DNA of 64,000 bases from Hyaloscypha bicolor E (taxonomy: Eukaryota; Ascomycota; Leotiomycetes; Helotiales; Hyaloscyphaceae): the NCBI RefSeq assembly GCF_002865645.1, contig NW_020194620.1, positions 751,353 through 815,352 of the forward strand, written 5' to 3'. The translations under genes and the position numbers were made by a program. Each line of letters starts with the position of its first letter. The first letter of the stretch is position 1. Positions 25,920 through 39,529 of the stretch are shown piece after piece. The notes below the pieces were generated by a model that saw only the letters and a program-made list of their open reading frames with translations, was not told the DNA's origin and did not search any database.

Positions 25920-27739
25920 TGCACTGGCAACACGCAAAAGTTGCGATTTCGGACTCACACCTCGGCTTCATGATTGCGGGCATCGAGATGCTATATATCT
26001 ATGGATAAAGTTCACATGGAGCGGTGCGATAAGTGCACGCTAGAGGATAGAATGCTCACGCTTCTGACGGAATCTTGAGCATAACTAACGCCACTTGCTT
26101 TAACCGTCGTAATTGTATTGTCTTACCATAGAAGCGTAGGGAATGAAATGACTAGGATGCAGCTTGCCTGCCCTTTCCAGGGTGTCGACAAATCGACGCT
26201 CCCCTACGATAACAGCATCCTTCGTACATCGGCCGACGAACAGATGCTGGAGGATCAATCGTGAAATACTGAGCTGCCTGTCCTGGCACGATCTGCCGTC
26301 CGAGGGCCCCGTACAGCAAACGCTCCGATTTAATAGATGACCTTCCTTGATTTAGTGGATGCCTTATCTACATTCATTGTTCTGGAACAGCAAACGCCAA
26401 GGTGCTAACATGGAGAAGAATATGCAATCAGGAAGCTGGTAAAAAGGATAAACTCGCGCCGAAGATAAACCTAGATCATCGAGCAGATTGGTTCCTCGAA
26501 CCTATAGGAGGGTGTGAATTTCCTGGCACAGGCCTTGCCTACCTTTCCATAAAGAGGATGTTCTCGACTCGGACTGCTGAATTGCGAATCGTGGGATTGC
26601 AGAAGTCTCAATTTCGTAATGTTACCAAATAGGAAGGTGGCGCCACTGCCATTTGTCCGCAGCGACACAAAGTGCGAGCTTCTTTGGGGAATTCAAAATC
26701 CCACCTTTGCTGCTGCGCTCCAATCGTATGGCCTGGGAGACGATAGAACCTTTCTGGGAATGAGCTTCCTATCTTGAGGTGTTTTTGGGATGGTAAGCAC
26801 TTGAAAGAACAAGAGGTTGCCGGCCTCCAATTCTGAGCTGGTGACTGATAGGCGCCCGTGCATCCTCAGGCCTGGGATTCCCCAGCACGAACTGACTACT
26901 GATGCCAGCCAGGGCGAGTACGAGTCCGTAAATCGGGCACCGGACAGGACCAATATCAGGCATGCTGGCGGATAATCGAAATCGGATGTGGCCATGTTGA
27001 GTGCCTTGCGCATGATAGTAGTGGGCCGAGCCCTCGAAAAACGAAGATGAAAGGGGGAAGGAGGGGTCTAAATATCCCGTGGGAAATGAGTCAACCTGGA
27101 GAGAGCGGTTGCCTAGAGATTCGGAGAAGGGGGGATACCACCCCGTGCTGACTCCATGGAGCAGCTTGCAGCAACCAATCCCTTCACAGTGCTCGTATGC
27201 ACCATGCAGCGACGAACAAAAAGGGTGCCACCAATATTAATCATCAACAAGGACTTTCAAGTTTATTTCAACGTCTTCAGAATTCAATTTCTGCTACTCG
27301 AGGCTCTTCCTGTAAAGCATTGCTATTAAGATACCGGACCTGCCCTGCCTGCAAGTTGCATGCTGTCCAGGCACCCTTGCTCGCCGAGGTACACTCGTTC
27401 CGATCCAAAAACGATAAAATGAACGAAAGTCCACTATAATATTAATTGATGTAAATCATATTAATCGGAATCATCGTGTATCTTATAGTAACTAGTTCCC
27501 CATTCTCCGTTTTTAATATCCTTAATATCCTGGGAGTTACAAAGCACGTGACTATTTCTATACGAGCTCGTATAGAAATTTTCGCGTTTGATAGTCAAAA
27601 ATTGAAAATGTATAAACTAATCGTGTACTTTAAAAATCAATTACTAGTTAACTATGAATCGCATTAGAACTCGGGTTAATAGGTTTTATTTGCTTGGTTC
27701 TGCTCTATAATTGGGTAGCTTAATATTAATCAATTAGGT
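25920..27739. other. Intergenic, no gene seen
   Basis: Promoter side of the OPT gene, then about 1.8 kb of ordinary composition without a convincing gene. The minus-strand frame 26693-27013 and plus-strand frames at 26402 and 27197 show no conserved motif. From about 27440 the DNA becomes AT-rich and grades into the repeat island. Confidence 0.4.
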
Positions 27740-28129
27740 TGTGGCTAAAAAGTTGTTGTGGGCGCAAAAGGGCGACCGTTTTGTCGTTTTCGGATCGGAC
27801 CGACTGTAAAGAGATCGCGGCATAAAGTATCGGGAAATACGGCATTTTGACCTTTGGTGTTCTACAGGGAACGAATTTAGGGCAAGCCTGTGCTATAAGC
27901 TCCTATAACTCTAGGCAGTGCTCCCTAAATAGGCGCAAAGAGGCGCAATAAGAGATTTGCAGGAGGTAGTAAATAGAGCTTCCAGAGTTATGGCGCTGTT
28001 AGTAGAGCAACTATAGCGCCTTAATATGTACGCTGGATAGCCTAAAAAGTCTCTCAATGCGCTGTATTCCCGATTCTTTATACTGCGATATCCGTGAATA
28101 TTAGGAAATAGTAGATATAGGAGTGTTAT

Positions 28130-29300
28130 ATTCGCTTAATCGAGGTAGAGTACTATAGACTAGGAGGATAGGAATAATTCTACTAATTCCTATAGTATTA
28201 TTAAGAGCCTTAAAAGCTATTTATAGGGCTATTTCCTTACTAATTCCCTTGATTTCGGCTATAATAATTAAATAGATATATCGAACTAGCCTATAGTAAT
28301 ATTTAATAATTCCTATAAAGTTATAAGCTTTTATAAAAACGATTTTTACTTTAGTTTCTATTATATTTATAAGCTAAGTAAACTCTTTACTAGTAAACTA
28401 CTTTCTGGAATTTACTATAATCTAATTAAAAGGGCCTAAATAGATATTAATCTAGTATATCTTTAGAGTATTCCAGATATATATAATACTAATATTCTGG
28501 AACTAATAGCCTCTATAATATCTAATATTCTTATTAATAATATATAGAATAAGCTTTCCGAAATATAAAATATATTAATAGTAATTAAAAAATTAAAACT
28601 AATATTATCTTTTAGATTAAACTTGAATTATCTAAATAATTTTCTATTCTTCTAATATTACTTATAATATATTATAAGGTATTCTAGGGCTTCTATATTA
28701 ATTTTATAGCTAGCTTATTCTAATAAATTTCAGAGCTTATTAACTAATAAGTAGCCGAATTAGTAATAAAGATATTATAATTTAGTTTCTATTAAGAAAT
28801 ATAGATTATAAATAAAAGACTTAGAAATAAGGCTTTATAATATATTATTCTAAAATAAAAAAGAATAACTAAAATATTATATAATAAATATATAATATCT
28901 AGTAAAAATAGTAATATAATTAATAAAATTATTAAAATAAACTTATAACTTATTTATATTATTTAAACTAAATAGAAATAGAATCTTTTAAAATATAATA
29001 TAGAATTATATTTACTTAATTAGTATTTCTACTATTATAAATTTAATAAAAATAAAAGAATTAATACTAAAATAGATAATAACTTAATTCTTAATACTTT
29101 TATTAAATATAATACTATTATTAGTTTATTATAAAGCTTAAAATTAATTGAAACTAATAATTAAGTATTTAGAAACTCTAGTATTAATTATAATTTTATA
29201 AAAGTACTAGCTATTATATTTAGATATATCTTTTATTATAAAAGTTTAAGTATTTTTATAAGTAGTTTTTTAAATTCTATAATATAATTCTTACTTATTA
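28130..29300 (-). mobile_element. Truncated Copia internal fragment
   Basis: This stretch repeats 31850-32940 in the same orientation (for example the shared run around AGCCTTAAAAGC at about 28207 and 31911). It is therefore a second, more decayed copy of the central part of the adjacent Copia element, ending just before the left LTR. Confidence 0.65.
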
Positions 29301-29303
29301 ACT

Positions 29304-29615
29304 AATTGTCGGTTTACTAGTAACGCATGGCACCGTTACATAAGTCATAGAATGCTATTTGTATATGGTTAGTAAAGTTATTATTATTCAGAAGTAGGGA
29401 TTACAGTATCGTAGTATTAATATGCAATCCCTAAATCTGCTAAGCCTAAAGGGGTCTAGTCTACTGGTCGAGTTACTAATGGGATGCGAGGTCACATAAC
29501 CATATCCCGTATCCCATATCCCATTGCCCATATCCCATTACTCATATCCCGTATCCCGTATCCCGTAACTATATACGTAACTCCCAAAGGAATAGCTATA
29601 CTAATACTGGAAACT
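29304..29615 (-). repeat. 3' LTR of the Copia element
   Basis: Direct-repeat partner of 35406-35725; both share CAGAAGTAGGRATTAYAGTA and ATGCAATCCCTAAATCTRCT blocks, and both hold a minisatellite of ATCCCGT/ATCCCAT-like units (29503-29567 here). It is the less decayed of the two at several sites. Confidence 0.75.
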
Positions 29616-29957
29616 CTCTAAAAACGCAAAAAACAGTATCTCCCTCCGATCGCATACAAATTCCCTAATCCGGCCTAGTACCAGATTTCCCAAACGCTCT
29701 GTATATTCATATCGCTTCCGAGGTTTTGGTTACATACCAAAGGCCACGGCCTTTTGCACGTGACTTCCCCTCCTATAATATCCTTCTATCCCATATATCC
29801 ATTTTCCGCCCTATCTATACTCGACCCATTCCTCCATATCTAATTATATGGTATTCGTATTAATTAGGTACTTGAGGGCATTCGTTAGCTTTGATTTCGT
29901 TATGGAATCGGCAGGATTCGATTCTCCTTTAATCCATTTGACTTCTGCGATCTCTCG

Positions 29958-30143
29958 TTATTTATATACCTGGCGGAAGTATATTATATTAATTATTAGA
30001 TGCTTTTCTCGAATAATTCCCAATTTGATAAGGCATTCGTATAACGACTTTGAATTCGTATAGACTACTAGTAGTAGTTCTATTTCCAGTACTCTATTAA
30101 TTATAGATTTAACTAAAGTACCTATATTAAAGCCGTAAGCCAT
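29958..30143 (-). pseudogene. Copia RNase H fragment
   Basis: A 61-codon open stretch on the minus strand reads as the RNase H end of Copia polyprotein: LLVVYTNSKSLYECLIKLG followed by REKHLIINI and a FRQVYK end. The usual Asp of the TDSK motif reads Asn (GAT to AAT), a RIP-type change that removes a catalytic acid. Confidence 0.7.
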
Positions 30144-33100
30144 ACTATAGAGTTCTGAAGCTAGAATACTTCTGGTAATTCTCTTATATTTAGTAGAGAA
30201 CTAGTAAATAATATTAGTATATCTAGTTCCGTCTACTAGAACTAGAACGTATCCGATTTGAAAGAAGAGATCTCTATTATTTATAAACAAAGTATCTGTA
30301 AAAATAATTAAATATAAGGACTTCTTTATTAGCTTTACAAATCTCAGTCCTCTAGTAGTATTCTCAATTTGCTATTAAATACGCTTATTAAGTGCCTTTA
30401 TATTAGTTTCCGAGAATTTAATAGCTTAAATAGCAATTAATAGGTTATATAAAGCTTCTGGTTAATAGACTAATATAATATATACTTCTCTAGTATATTA
30501 GGTAATATATTAGTCCTTAATAAAGAGATCTTAACAAATAGTGCCCCTACTATTTATAATAGTAGTATTCTTTATAGAAATGATTCGGAGGTTTTTATAC
30601 TAGTATTCCTATATAAGAGTAATTCTAGTAGTATCCGTATAAATAATACTTCTATTAAACTTGAGATTATAATTAATAGTAAGGCATTTATACTTCTTAG
30701 CCAAGAACTTAGCCTCTTGGAGCTTTAGTTACTTCGTCTTTACAAAATCATTATTTCTAATAAATAGAGTATTATTAGTTTAAAGGCTAATAATTCCGAA
30801 GAGTTACTTACTATAGAGGAGGTAAGGGTTATAAGTTAACTATTTCATAGAAAGCTTATTAATATAGTAGGAATAGTAAATCTTGAACTAGTAGTTCCCA
30901 GCTTCTAATATACTATATAGTGGTTTTATAACCTTTAGAACCGAATTATTATTCAGATTTAGCTTTCTAGTAAGCTCGCAAGATGAATTAATATAAAAAT
31001 TACGGTTAAGTAAGGTTATTAATTAGATATAAGCTTGCGAGATATTATATAAATATAGCTCTATAGTATCTATTATTATAGTAGTAATACTAAGGATAAT
31101 TCTCTGGCTAATATATTAAATAATAGGTAATTATATTAATACTATATATTTTTTACTATTATTATAAGCCTGGATAACTAGTCTTGACTTCTTAAACTCT
31201 CTCTCTATATCCTTATTCTTAATCTTATTAATAAACCGGGAGTTAAAAATATATACTTTCTTTAGTATCTAAGATCTGGAAGTAACCTCAAATATATCCT
31301 TTTCTAGAAAGCTAGTAACTTTAACTTAACGGGAGTCCTTATATAGGTTATTATCTTATAGGAATAGTGTAATATCCGGGTTCTTATAAGGGCATTCTCT
31401 GCTATACTTTAGTAGAATAGCAGGAATAGCAGGAGAAATTATACCTGTATTACTTTTGGCCTTACTATAAAGTTCGGGAATAGGTTTAGGTTCGGGGCCA
31501 TTAGTAATAACCTTAATATCCCCTATATAAAAGGGCTTTACAGAGATTAAATAAAAGGTAGTATTACTATATAATAGAGCTAGTATATAGTTCTTCCTAT
31601 TAATAGCTACTAGCTTATATGGCCTATCCTAACTACTAGGTTAACTGGTATTTCCTTTATACTATATGAGAATATCCGAATTTAAGGGAAGTTCGTAAAT
31701 ATTAGTAGTACTAGGACTATTTCAGGTATTTAGGGTATTTGTAATCTGGTATTTAGCTTAAAGCTTCTGAATTTCTACTATTATCTTCTTAAGTACTACT
31801 AATTACTATAATATAATTAGTAATAGGGTATTATATTTAGTTATTCGGGGTAAAGTACTATAAATTAAAAGAGTTAGAATAATACTATCGGGTCTAGCAG
31901 AATTATTAATAGCCTTAAAAGCCATTTAAAGTATAATATCCTTATTAATTCTATTAATTTCGGCTATAATAATAAGGTAAGTATATTAAATTAGGCTATA
32001 GTAGTATTCTATAATTCCGACGAAACTATAAGCTTTTATAGGAATGATTTTAACCTTGGTTCCTATAGTATTCGCAAGCTAAGCAAACTTCTTACTAGTA
32101 AACTACTTTCTGGTATTTACTATAATCTAATTAGGAGGGCCTAAATAGGTATTAATCTAATACTACTTTAGGGTATCCCAAGTATATAATATACTAATAT
32201 TTTAAAGCTATTAGCTGGCTTAATATCTAGTACCTTTATTTATAATATAAAGTATAGGCTTACTAGAAATATAGAAAATATTAATAATAATAAAGTAGTT
32301 AAAGCTAATATTATCTCTTAGGTTAAACTTAAATTATCCCGGTAATTATTCGAATTTCTGGTATTACTTATAGTATTTTATAAAGTACTTAAGGGCTTCT
32401 ATATTAATATTATAGCCTGCTTATTCTAGTATATTTTAAAGCTTACTAATAGATAAATAACTAAAACGGTAGTATAGATATTATAATTTGACTTCTATAA
32501 GAAAGCAGGAGTTATAAGTAAAGAATTCAGAAATAAAGCTTTATAGAATAATATTCTAAAGCAAGAAAGAGTATCCAAAATATTATATTATAGATATAAA
32601 GTATTTATTAGAAGTAATAAGATAATTAGTAAGATTATTAAAGTAGATTCCTAGCTTATTTATATTAGCTAAGCTAAGTAAAAATAGAGTTTTTATAAAT
32701 ATAATATAGAATTATACTTACCTAATTAGTATTCTTACTATTATAGATCTAATAAAGGATATAGATCTAATACTAAACTAGATATTAACTTGATTTTTAG
32801 TAATTTCATTAAGTTAGATACTACTATTAGTTTGCTATAAAGCTTGGAATTAGTTAGAACTAGTAGTTAAGAATCTAGAAGCTCTGGTATTAATTATAAT
32901 TTTATAAAAGTAATAAGTATTATATTTTAATATATTATTAATTATAAATATCTAGATATCTTCTATTTATTTAATAGGCTTTAAGATATAGTTTTCGCCT
33001 ATTATCTAGTATATAAGAGAAAGAAAAGTAAGATTATTTATAAGGGTATTAGTTATAGAAATAGTAGAAATAGAGGCTATAGGAATAGCTAGGAAGCTCT

Positions 33101-35405
33101 TAATAGAAGTAAAATAGGAATTAGAGTAATATTTCTCTCCTTTATTCATTTCTACTAGTAAGGCTTTAAAAGCATTACTTACTAGTTTATTCTTACTATT
33201 CTTATTATCTTTTTTTTCTTTGAATTCGGTAATATACTATATATAAGTATTACTAAAGTATTTATTAAAGTTATAGGTATTTCGGGATCTAAATTAGTAA
33301 ATATTTCTACTCTTAAATCAAGCCTTTTTAGCCTCTTATTTCTCTAGTATATGCTTTTATAAGCGGTATTTGGGTCTCTTATATATAAAATATAACTTTA
33401 GAATATAATTATTATAGTTATAGGACTTAAAGTAATTATTACGGGTTCCGAAATTATAGCTAGGTTTATATTAATAATTTCCGGACAGGTAATAGTTTAA
33501 AGAATTTTAAGAATAATATTATTAATTAGTAAAGAAGATCTTGGTATTAATCTATTATTTCTTCTTATAAATAGTAATAAATAATTAGAGCTTATTAATA
33601 AGTTAGCCGAGATTAGAAAAAGAATCCGAGACTATATATTAGTATACTAGTATACCTTAATAAGAAATAATAATCTTATTATATAGGAATTTAGTATTTT
33701 ATAGGGCAGGTACTAGTCTATATTATAATTTATATAGGTTATTAATTAGTAACTAGACGAGCTTAAATATTATCTTTTTAGGGTATTAAGCTATTATAGT
33801 TATTATTATAGTAGTATTTCACTTATCTAAGTTTTAATATTAGAAACCAGGGCCTTTAAAGAAGCTACAAATATTTATATAGGCCTCTTTATATATATAT
33901 TAAGAGAGCTAGTTATTATAAAAGTAATCTTATATTAGTTCTTTTAATATAGTAGGAAAAGCTCTTATTAATACCTCTTATAGAAGCTTTATATATTAGT
34001 AGATATCGAGAAAGATAGTAAGTTTTTAATTAAAACTACTATTAGTTCTATTATATTTCTATATCTTAGTATATATCTTTATTATTTCTTTAATTAGTTT
34101 TATAATAAGAGGGCTAGCTAAAGGGCTATTTAAAGGTAGTAGCGGTAGTAGAAGTAGTAGAAATTCATTACTACTAGCTTTCTATAGTCCGGTATTAGCA
34201 GAAGTAATTATAGGTAATAAAGGAATATAAGTAATAATTAGTTTAGTTCATTAATTTCTTATAATACTATTATTAAGAGATATATATAATAAGGTAATAG
34301 GGCCCGTATTAAGGTCTAGTCTAGTAGTAATAATATTAGCTATAGTCCAGATATATTATTCTTTTTCTAAATAGTATTAATTAAGAACTATATAATAATA
34401 AGTTCCTTATTATTTTATTTAATATAAATACCGCTATATTATAAAGTAGCTTATAATTTATATAGTATATATTAATCTAGATAATTAAGTACTTCGAGAT
34501 TAAAATTACTAAAATTCTTTTTAAATAATTCCCAGAGATTATTATTAGTTAACTTCTCTATCTTATACTAGAATAGTCTAGTATTAAGGTAATCTAGAAC
34601 TTCCTTATTACTATAGGTAATTAGGTTAATACTGCCTTTTTACTTCTTTATCTATATATATCTATCTTATAGTTCCGCTATACTAAACCTCTAGGATTAA
34701 GCCCTTTTTAATATATATATAATTTATAATAAGAAAGGTTTAAAAGTAAGGTAGTTTATAATAAGTTTATAGAAAGAGTTTAATAGTAAAGATATTTAGA
34801 TACCTGATTTAGATACTAGATATCCCAGATATCTAGGGATATTATAGATATTAAAGTAAATATTTTACTCTTAAATATTTTATCTATAATAAGAAATTTA
34901 GGAAATAAAATATTATGATTCCGGGAGGGTCTAAAGCTTAAAGAACTCGATTTAATAGTAAAATTAAAGTAATAGTTAAAGAGCTTTAAAAGTATATATA
35001 AAGTATATATTCTGGAGAAAGTATCTTATAAATACGGGTATTATATAAATAGAAAAGATAGATTCTAAAAAGGTAATTTTGGGGCCAAAAAAAGTTAGTT
35101 TTAAAGAATAGTAGATAGTTAAATAAATAGATAATTAAATGGCTAATTACTTATTAATTAATAAGAACTAGAGTCTTCTTTCTTAGGCTACCGGATACTT
35201 TATAGAGTTAACGAGTAATTCCCCCCTTTAATAAAGTAATTATTAGTCCTTAGTAAGAGCTAGCTATTTTCTCCCTTAGGCTACTAGATACTTTATGAAG
35301 TTAATAGGTAATTCCCTCCTTTAATATAGACTAGTTCAATTTTGCTATAGGCTACCGGATACTTCTTTAGCTTAAAAGATTCTATTCTCTAATCTATATA
35401 TATAA

Positions 35406-35725
35406 ACTAATTAGTATTAGTTTACTAGTAATATATGGTACTATTATATAAGTTATGGAATACTATTTATATATGGTTAGTAAAGTTATTATTATTCAGA
35501 AGTAGGAATTATAGTATTATAATATTAATATGCAATCCCTAAATCTACTAAGCCTAAAGGGATCTAGTCTACTAATCGAGTCACTAATAGGATGCGAGGT
35601 CACATAACTATATCCCGTATCCCATATCCCATTACCCATGTCCTATTGCCCATGTCCCGTATCCCGTGTCCCGTGACTACGCACGTGACTCCCAAAGGAA
35701 TAGCTATACTAATACTAATATATAA
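35406..35725 (-). repeat. 5' LTR of the Copia element
   Basis: Direct repeat of 29304-29615, with the same minisatellite at about 35612-35680. Similarity stops after AATAGCTATACTAATACT on both copies, which marks one LTR edge. Confidence 0.75.
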
Positions 35726-35739
35726 AAGAGAAAAAGATA

Positions 35740-36420
35740 AATTTATTTATAAAACTATTTATTATAATTATTAGTACTTTAGGAGCTTATATATTAAGAA
35801 CTTAAATATTAGATAATTATATATTTAAAATAACTAAAAGGCTTTTAATAAAAATAAAAAAGAAATTTAAATATTAGTATTAATTCTTTATTTTTATTTT
35901 ATTTTTATTATTAATTATATTTATTAGAAAAGCCTTAATTATTATCTAGATTATTATTATTATTCTAATATATTTCTTATTTGCCTTTTATATAAACTAT
36001 ATATTATAAGTAAAAATAACTAAAATCTTAATTAAAGTTTCAAGAATTCGAGGCCTTAAATTAATAAAGGTTTCTAGTTTTAAATCGAGTTTTTTCTTTT
36101 TATTATTTCTTTAATAAATACTTATAGAAATAATAGTCTAGTTTTTTATATATGAAATATAACTTCTAAATATTCGAATTAATATTACTATAATAAGGCT
36201 TATAGAAATTTAAATAACTATTATAATAATTATTATAATAATTATTATAGTAATTATTATAGTAATTATTATAATAGTTTCTATAATTATAATTAGATTT
36301 ATATTAATAATTTCCGAATTAATAATTATTTAACTAGTTATTTAAATAAAATTATTAATTAGTAAAAAAGATAGTTTTATTATTAATTTATTATTATTTC
36401 TTTTTATATATAATAATTAT
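35740..36420 (-). mobile_element. Second Copia copy, gag part (left piece)
   Basis: Matches about 32950-33560 of the first Copia element in the same orientation. It is cut at about 36420 by the left LTR of a Gypsy element and resumes at about 43000. A local expansion of a 12-bp AT-only unit lies at about 36215-36280. Confidence 0.6.
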
Positions 36421-36695
36421 TATAATTCCCAGATATCCGGTATCTAAAATACCTGGCCAAATACTAGATATCTTTTAGATATATATAATATAGCTATTTT
36501 ATTAGAGAAATATATTTGGAATATATTAGAGATATTTAGAAAGCTAAGCCCTTTCGGGACTAGTATATTATAGGATATATATATTTCCTTATAGCCTCCT
36601 ATATTCTAGTTTTCTTTTCTTTAGCTTTAAATTATCTTTATAAGAAATCTTTTATTTTACTTTTCAAGCCCTAAATACTATATTTATAATAGTAT
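36421..36695 (+). repeat. 5' LTR of the nested Gypsy element
   Basis: Partner of 42721-42998. Both share TATATATAATATAGCT, then GAAATATATTTG and TTTAGAAAGCTAAGC blocks, and end near CTAAATACTATA. Confidence 0.75.
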
Positions 36696-38376
36696 TTAAA
36701 GCTTACTTTTTTTTAAATTTTATAAAGGATTTCAAATAAACTAATTCAGAATTATTAGAAATATAGGTATTACTAAGATAATAGAACCTTAGAAATACAA
36801 GTAATAAATCTTAGAATAATAAAAGTGAAAAGCTTTAAATTCCTTAGAGAAATCAGGTATTTATATTTCTATAAATATATATCTATAATATATTAGATAT
36901 TCTTCTAAAAAGCCGAAAACTAAAGAACTTTAAATAAAGGCTATTCTTTAATTAAGTTCTAGAATAATAAATATTTATAGGCTAGTAATCTAATTACTAT
37001 TTCCAAGCTCTATCTTATAACCTTATAGGTCCTATATATATACTAGTAATAAGACTATTAGAAAGAATATAATAGAAAAAAAGTATAATAGATTAATTTC
37101 CTAAAATATTATATAACTAAAAACTATATTAATTTCTATTAAGGTTTCTAGTAAAGCTTTTACTAGTTCAAGTTATTTCATTAATAGCTCTTTTCGAACC
37201 AAATATCTTATTAGTATTTCTAAAGAATTTATAAATAAGTTTATAGAAATAGAACTCTTTACTTTTATTATAAAGCTTCTAAAAACTAAAAACTATATTA
37301 TTACCGGAAAGTTATATAAATAAATTAAGAAGCCTAATACTTTATTCTCAAATATTAATATTATTATAAAGAATTACTAGAAGAATATCTATAGAGCCGT
37401 TTTATATAAGAATACCTATAGTTATAATAAGGCTATTTTTAAGAATATTAAACTTTATAATACTAAATTCGAGAATAATATTAAATATTATATAGTTATA
37501 ATAAATCGGTTTATAATAACTCTAGTTATTTCTATTATATTTACTTTTATTATTCTTATAATTTCGGCTATTTCAAACTTCTTTTTAAAGAATTCCGAAC
37601 TATTTCTCGTTTATTTCTATTTAGGATCTCTTATATCTTATATTTTCTTTAGAGATACTAGAATTACTAAGCTTCTAGATTTAATTCTCTTTATTAGAAA
37701 TTATATTATTTTTAATAACTAGCTAGTTTAGATTAAGAATAAGCTATAAAGAAATACTAATTTATATTTCTTTAAAAATCTTAAGATTATTTATATTTCT
37801 AGTAAATTTACTAGTAATATTCTTATTCTAACTAATTCTTATATAAATAAAAATAGTCCGAATTAATATTATTAGCTTTTAGAGTTATATTTCTATTTAA
37901 AAGAACTATATTATAATTCTAATAAGATATAAAATACTTATTATAATTTTAGTAAGCTTTAAATATATTCTAATTAAATATTTTAAGAATTCTATATTTT
38001 CTTTTTATAATTATTTATAAAAAATAATATTAGTTTTTAAAATATTAAATATAAACTAAATAAAAAGCTTTTATTAAAACTCTAGAAATTAGTATATATA
38101 TATTATAATAATTCTTTTATTAATACTATTTGCTTTATTTAATACTATATTACTAATAATTAATAGATTAAAGCTATATATAAAAAAACTAAAAAATATA
38201 AAAAAATAGAAGCTATTTTAATTAAGTTTATTTCTAGTATTATATTTTCTTATATTTTTAAAAAATATACTTTTAAAAAGAAGCCCAAAAAGCCTATATT
38301 AACTACTTTTATTAAGTATATATTTTCTTATAAATATAAGTAATATCTTATAAAAACTAAAAATCTTTTAATTATT

Positions 38377-38426
38377 AAATATTATAACTATAATAAATTT
38401 AGTTATTATATTAAATACTATCCGAT
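38377..38426 (+). pseudogene. Gag zinc-knuckle relic of the Gypsy element
   Basis: The frame reads KYYNYNKFSYYIKYY. Spacing fits the C-x2-C-x4-H-x4-C knuckle with Cys and His codons turned to Tyr (TGT to TAT, CAT to TAT) and Gly to Ser: exactly what RIP does. Confidence 0.55.
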
Positions 38427-38699
38427 TAAATATAATAAAAAAACCAAAATAGGTCTTTTTAGAATTAAGCTAGACTTAATTTCTATTTTACTAAAATACC
38501 TAGTTTCTATTCTAATAAAGTATTTAGAAAATTCAGGCTCTAATTCTAATATATAACCGGAAAACAAGTATTTCTAAAGAAAGTTTCTATTTTAGGGGCT
38601 TATAATATAAATTTAATATAAATTAACTTAATTTATTTAATAAAAGGAAATACTCTTATAATATCTTATATTATTAGTATAAATAAATTAAGAATTAAG

Positions 38700-38760
38700 T
38701 CTTTTTTCTTTATTAATACTAGAGCTAATAGTTATACTTTTATTAATATAAAGCTTATTT
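38700..38760 (+). pseudogene. Retroviral-type protease relic
   Basis: The frame reads FFINTRANSYTFIN. It fits the aspartic protease core D-T/S-G-A with Asp changed to Asn (GAT to AAT) and Gly to Arg (GGA to AGA), so it is dead. Confidence 0.55.
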
Positions 38761-39529
38761 AGCTTATAAAGTAATTCTTAGAAATAAAACTATAACTCTT
38801 TTCTTTATTCTATATTATATACGGTTTTAATAAAAAACTAGTAAAATCTATTAAGAAATATATAAAAGTCTTATTTCTAATTAATAAATAAAATATTAAT
38901 ATATCTATAATTATTCTAAATCTTAGAAATTATAATATTATTCTTAATAGGAAATAGGCTATATATATTAATATCCTAGTTAAATATAGAAGATATAAAC
39001 TTATATAATTAAAGAATAAGCCCAAATCTATATAATTTAATTATATTATTAATATTTCTTAATAATAATTAGAGAAGTAACCTAATAAGAAGTATTAAAA
39101 AAATATTAATTAATGAGATTTTATTATAAGCTATTTCTAAAAACCTTTTATTCTTAAATAGTTTTCTTTCTTTTAAATAAATTAAAGAGAATTATATAAG
39201 ACTATAAAAAAGGAGCTTCTATAGTCTAATTAAAATATAATATTTAAGTAAAAGCTAAAGAAGTAAAAAGAGATCCTTAATAAAAAATAAATATTTAATC
39301 TAGCTATTCTTATTTCTATAATATTTAATTATATAGCCATGAGAAAAAATAATATTATTAGTCGAATTTCTATTTATAAGATTAATAAAGAACTTAAAGC
39401 TCGAGAAAGAAAAGTTATTTCTGGCTCAGAGAATTAATAACTAAAAGAAATAAAACTTTAATAATTATAGAAAATATTATTTCCGGAATTTAAGAAATAT
39501 ATTTCTATTTTTTCTAAAAAGAAATCTAA

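Larger units (their letters stand above)
29304..35725 (-). mobile_element. Copia-type LTR retrotransposon, RIP-decayed
   Basis: Two direct LTR-like repeats bound about 5.8 kb of internal DNA. A Copia RNase H relic lies at 29958-30143 on the minus strand, next to the left LTR, so the element reads right to left: 5' LTR on the right, then gag, integrase, reverse transcriptase, RNase H. The frames are broken throughout by RIP-like stops, so it cannot act on its own. Gag-side DNA (about 33300-35100) is duplicated at 43000-44330 and 44880-45240. Confidence 0.75.

Noticed and set aside
26693..27013. 106-codon minus-strand frame
   Set aside because: Plausible length, but no motif, no splice context and no neighbouring exons; most likely chance.
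29503..29567. Possible telomere-like or CRISPR-like repeat
   Set aside because: Units are variable, without spacers, and sit within both LTRs of a retroelement.
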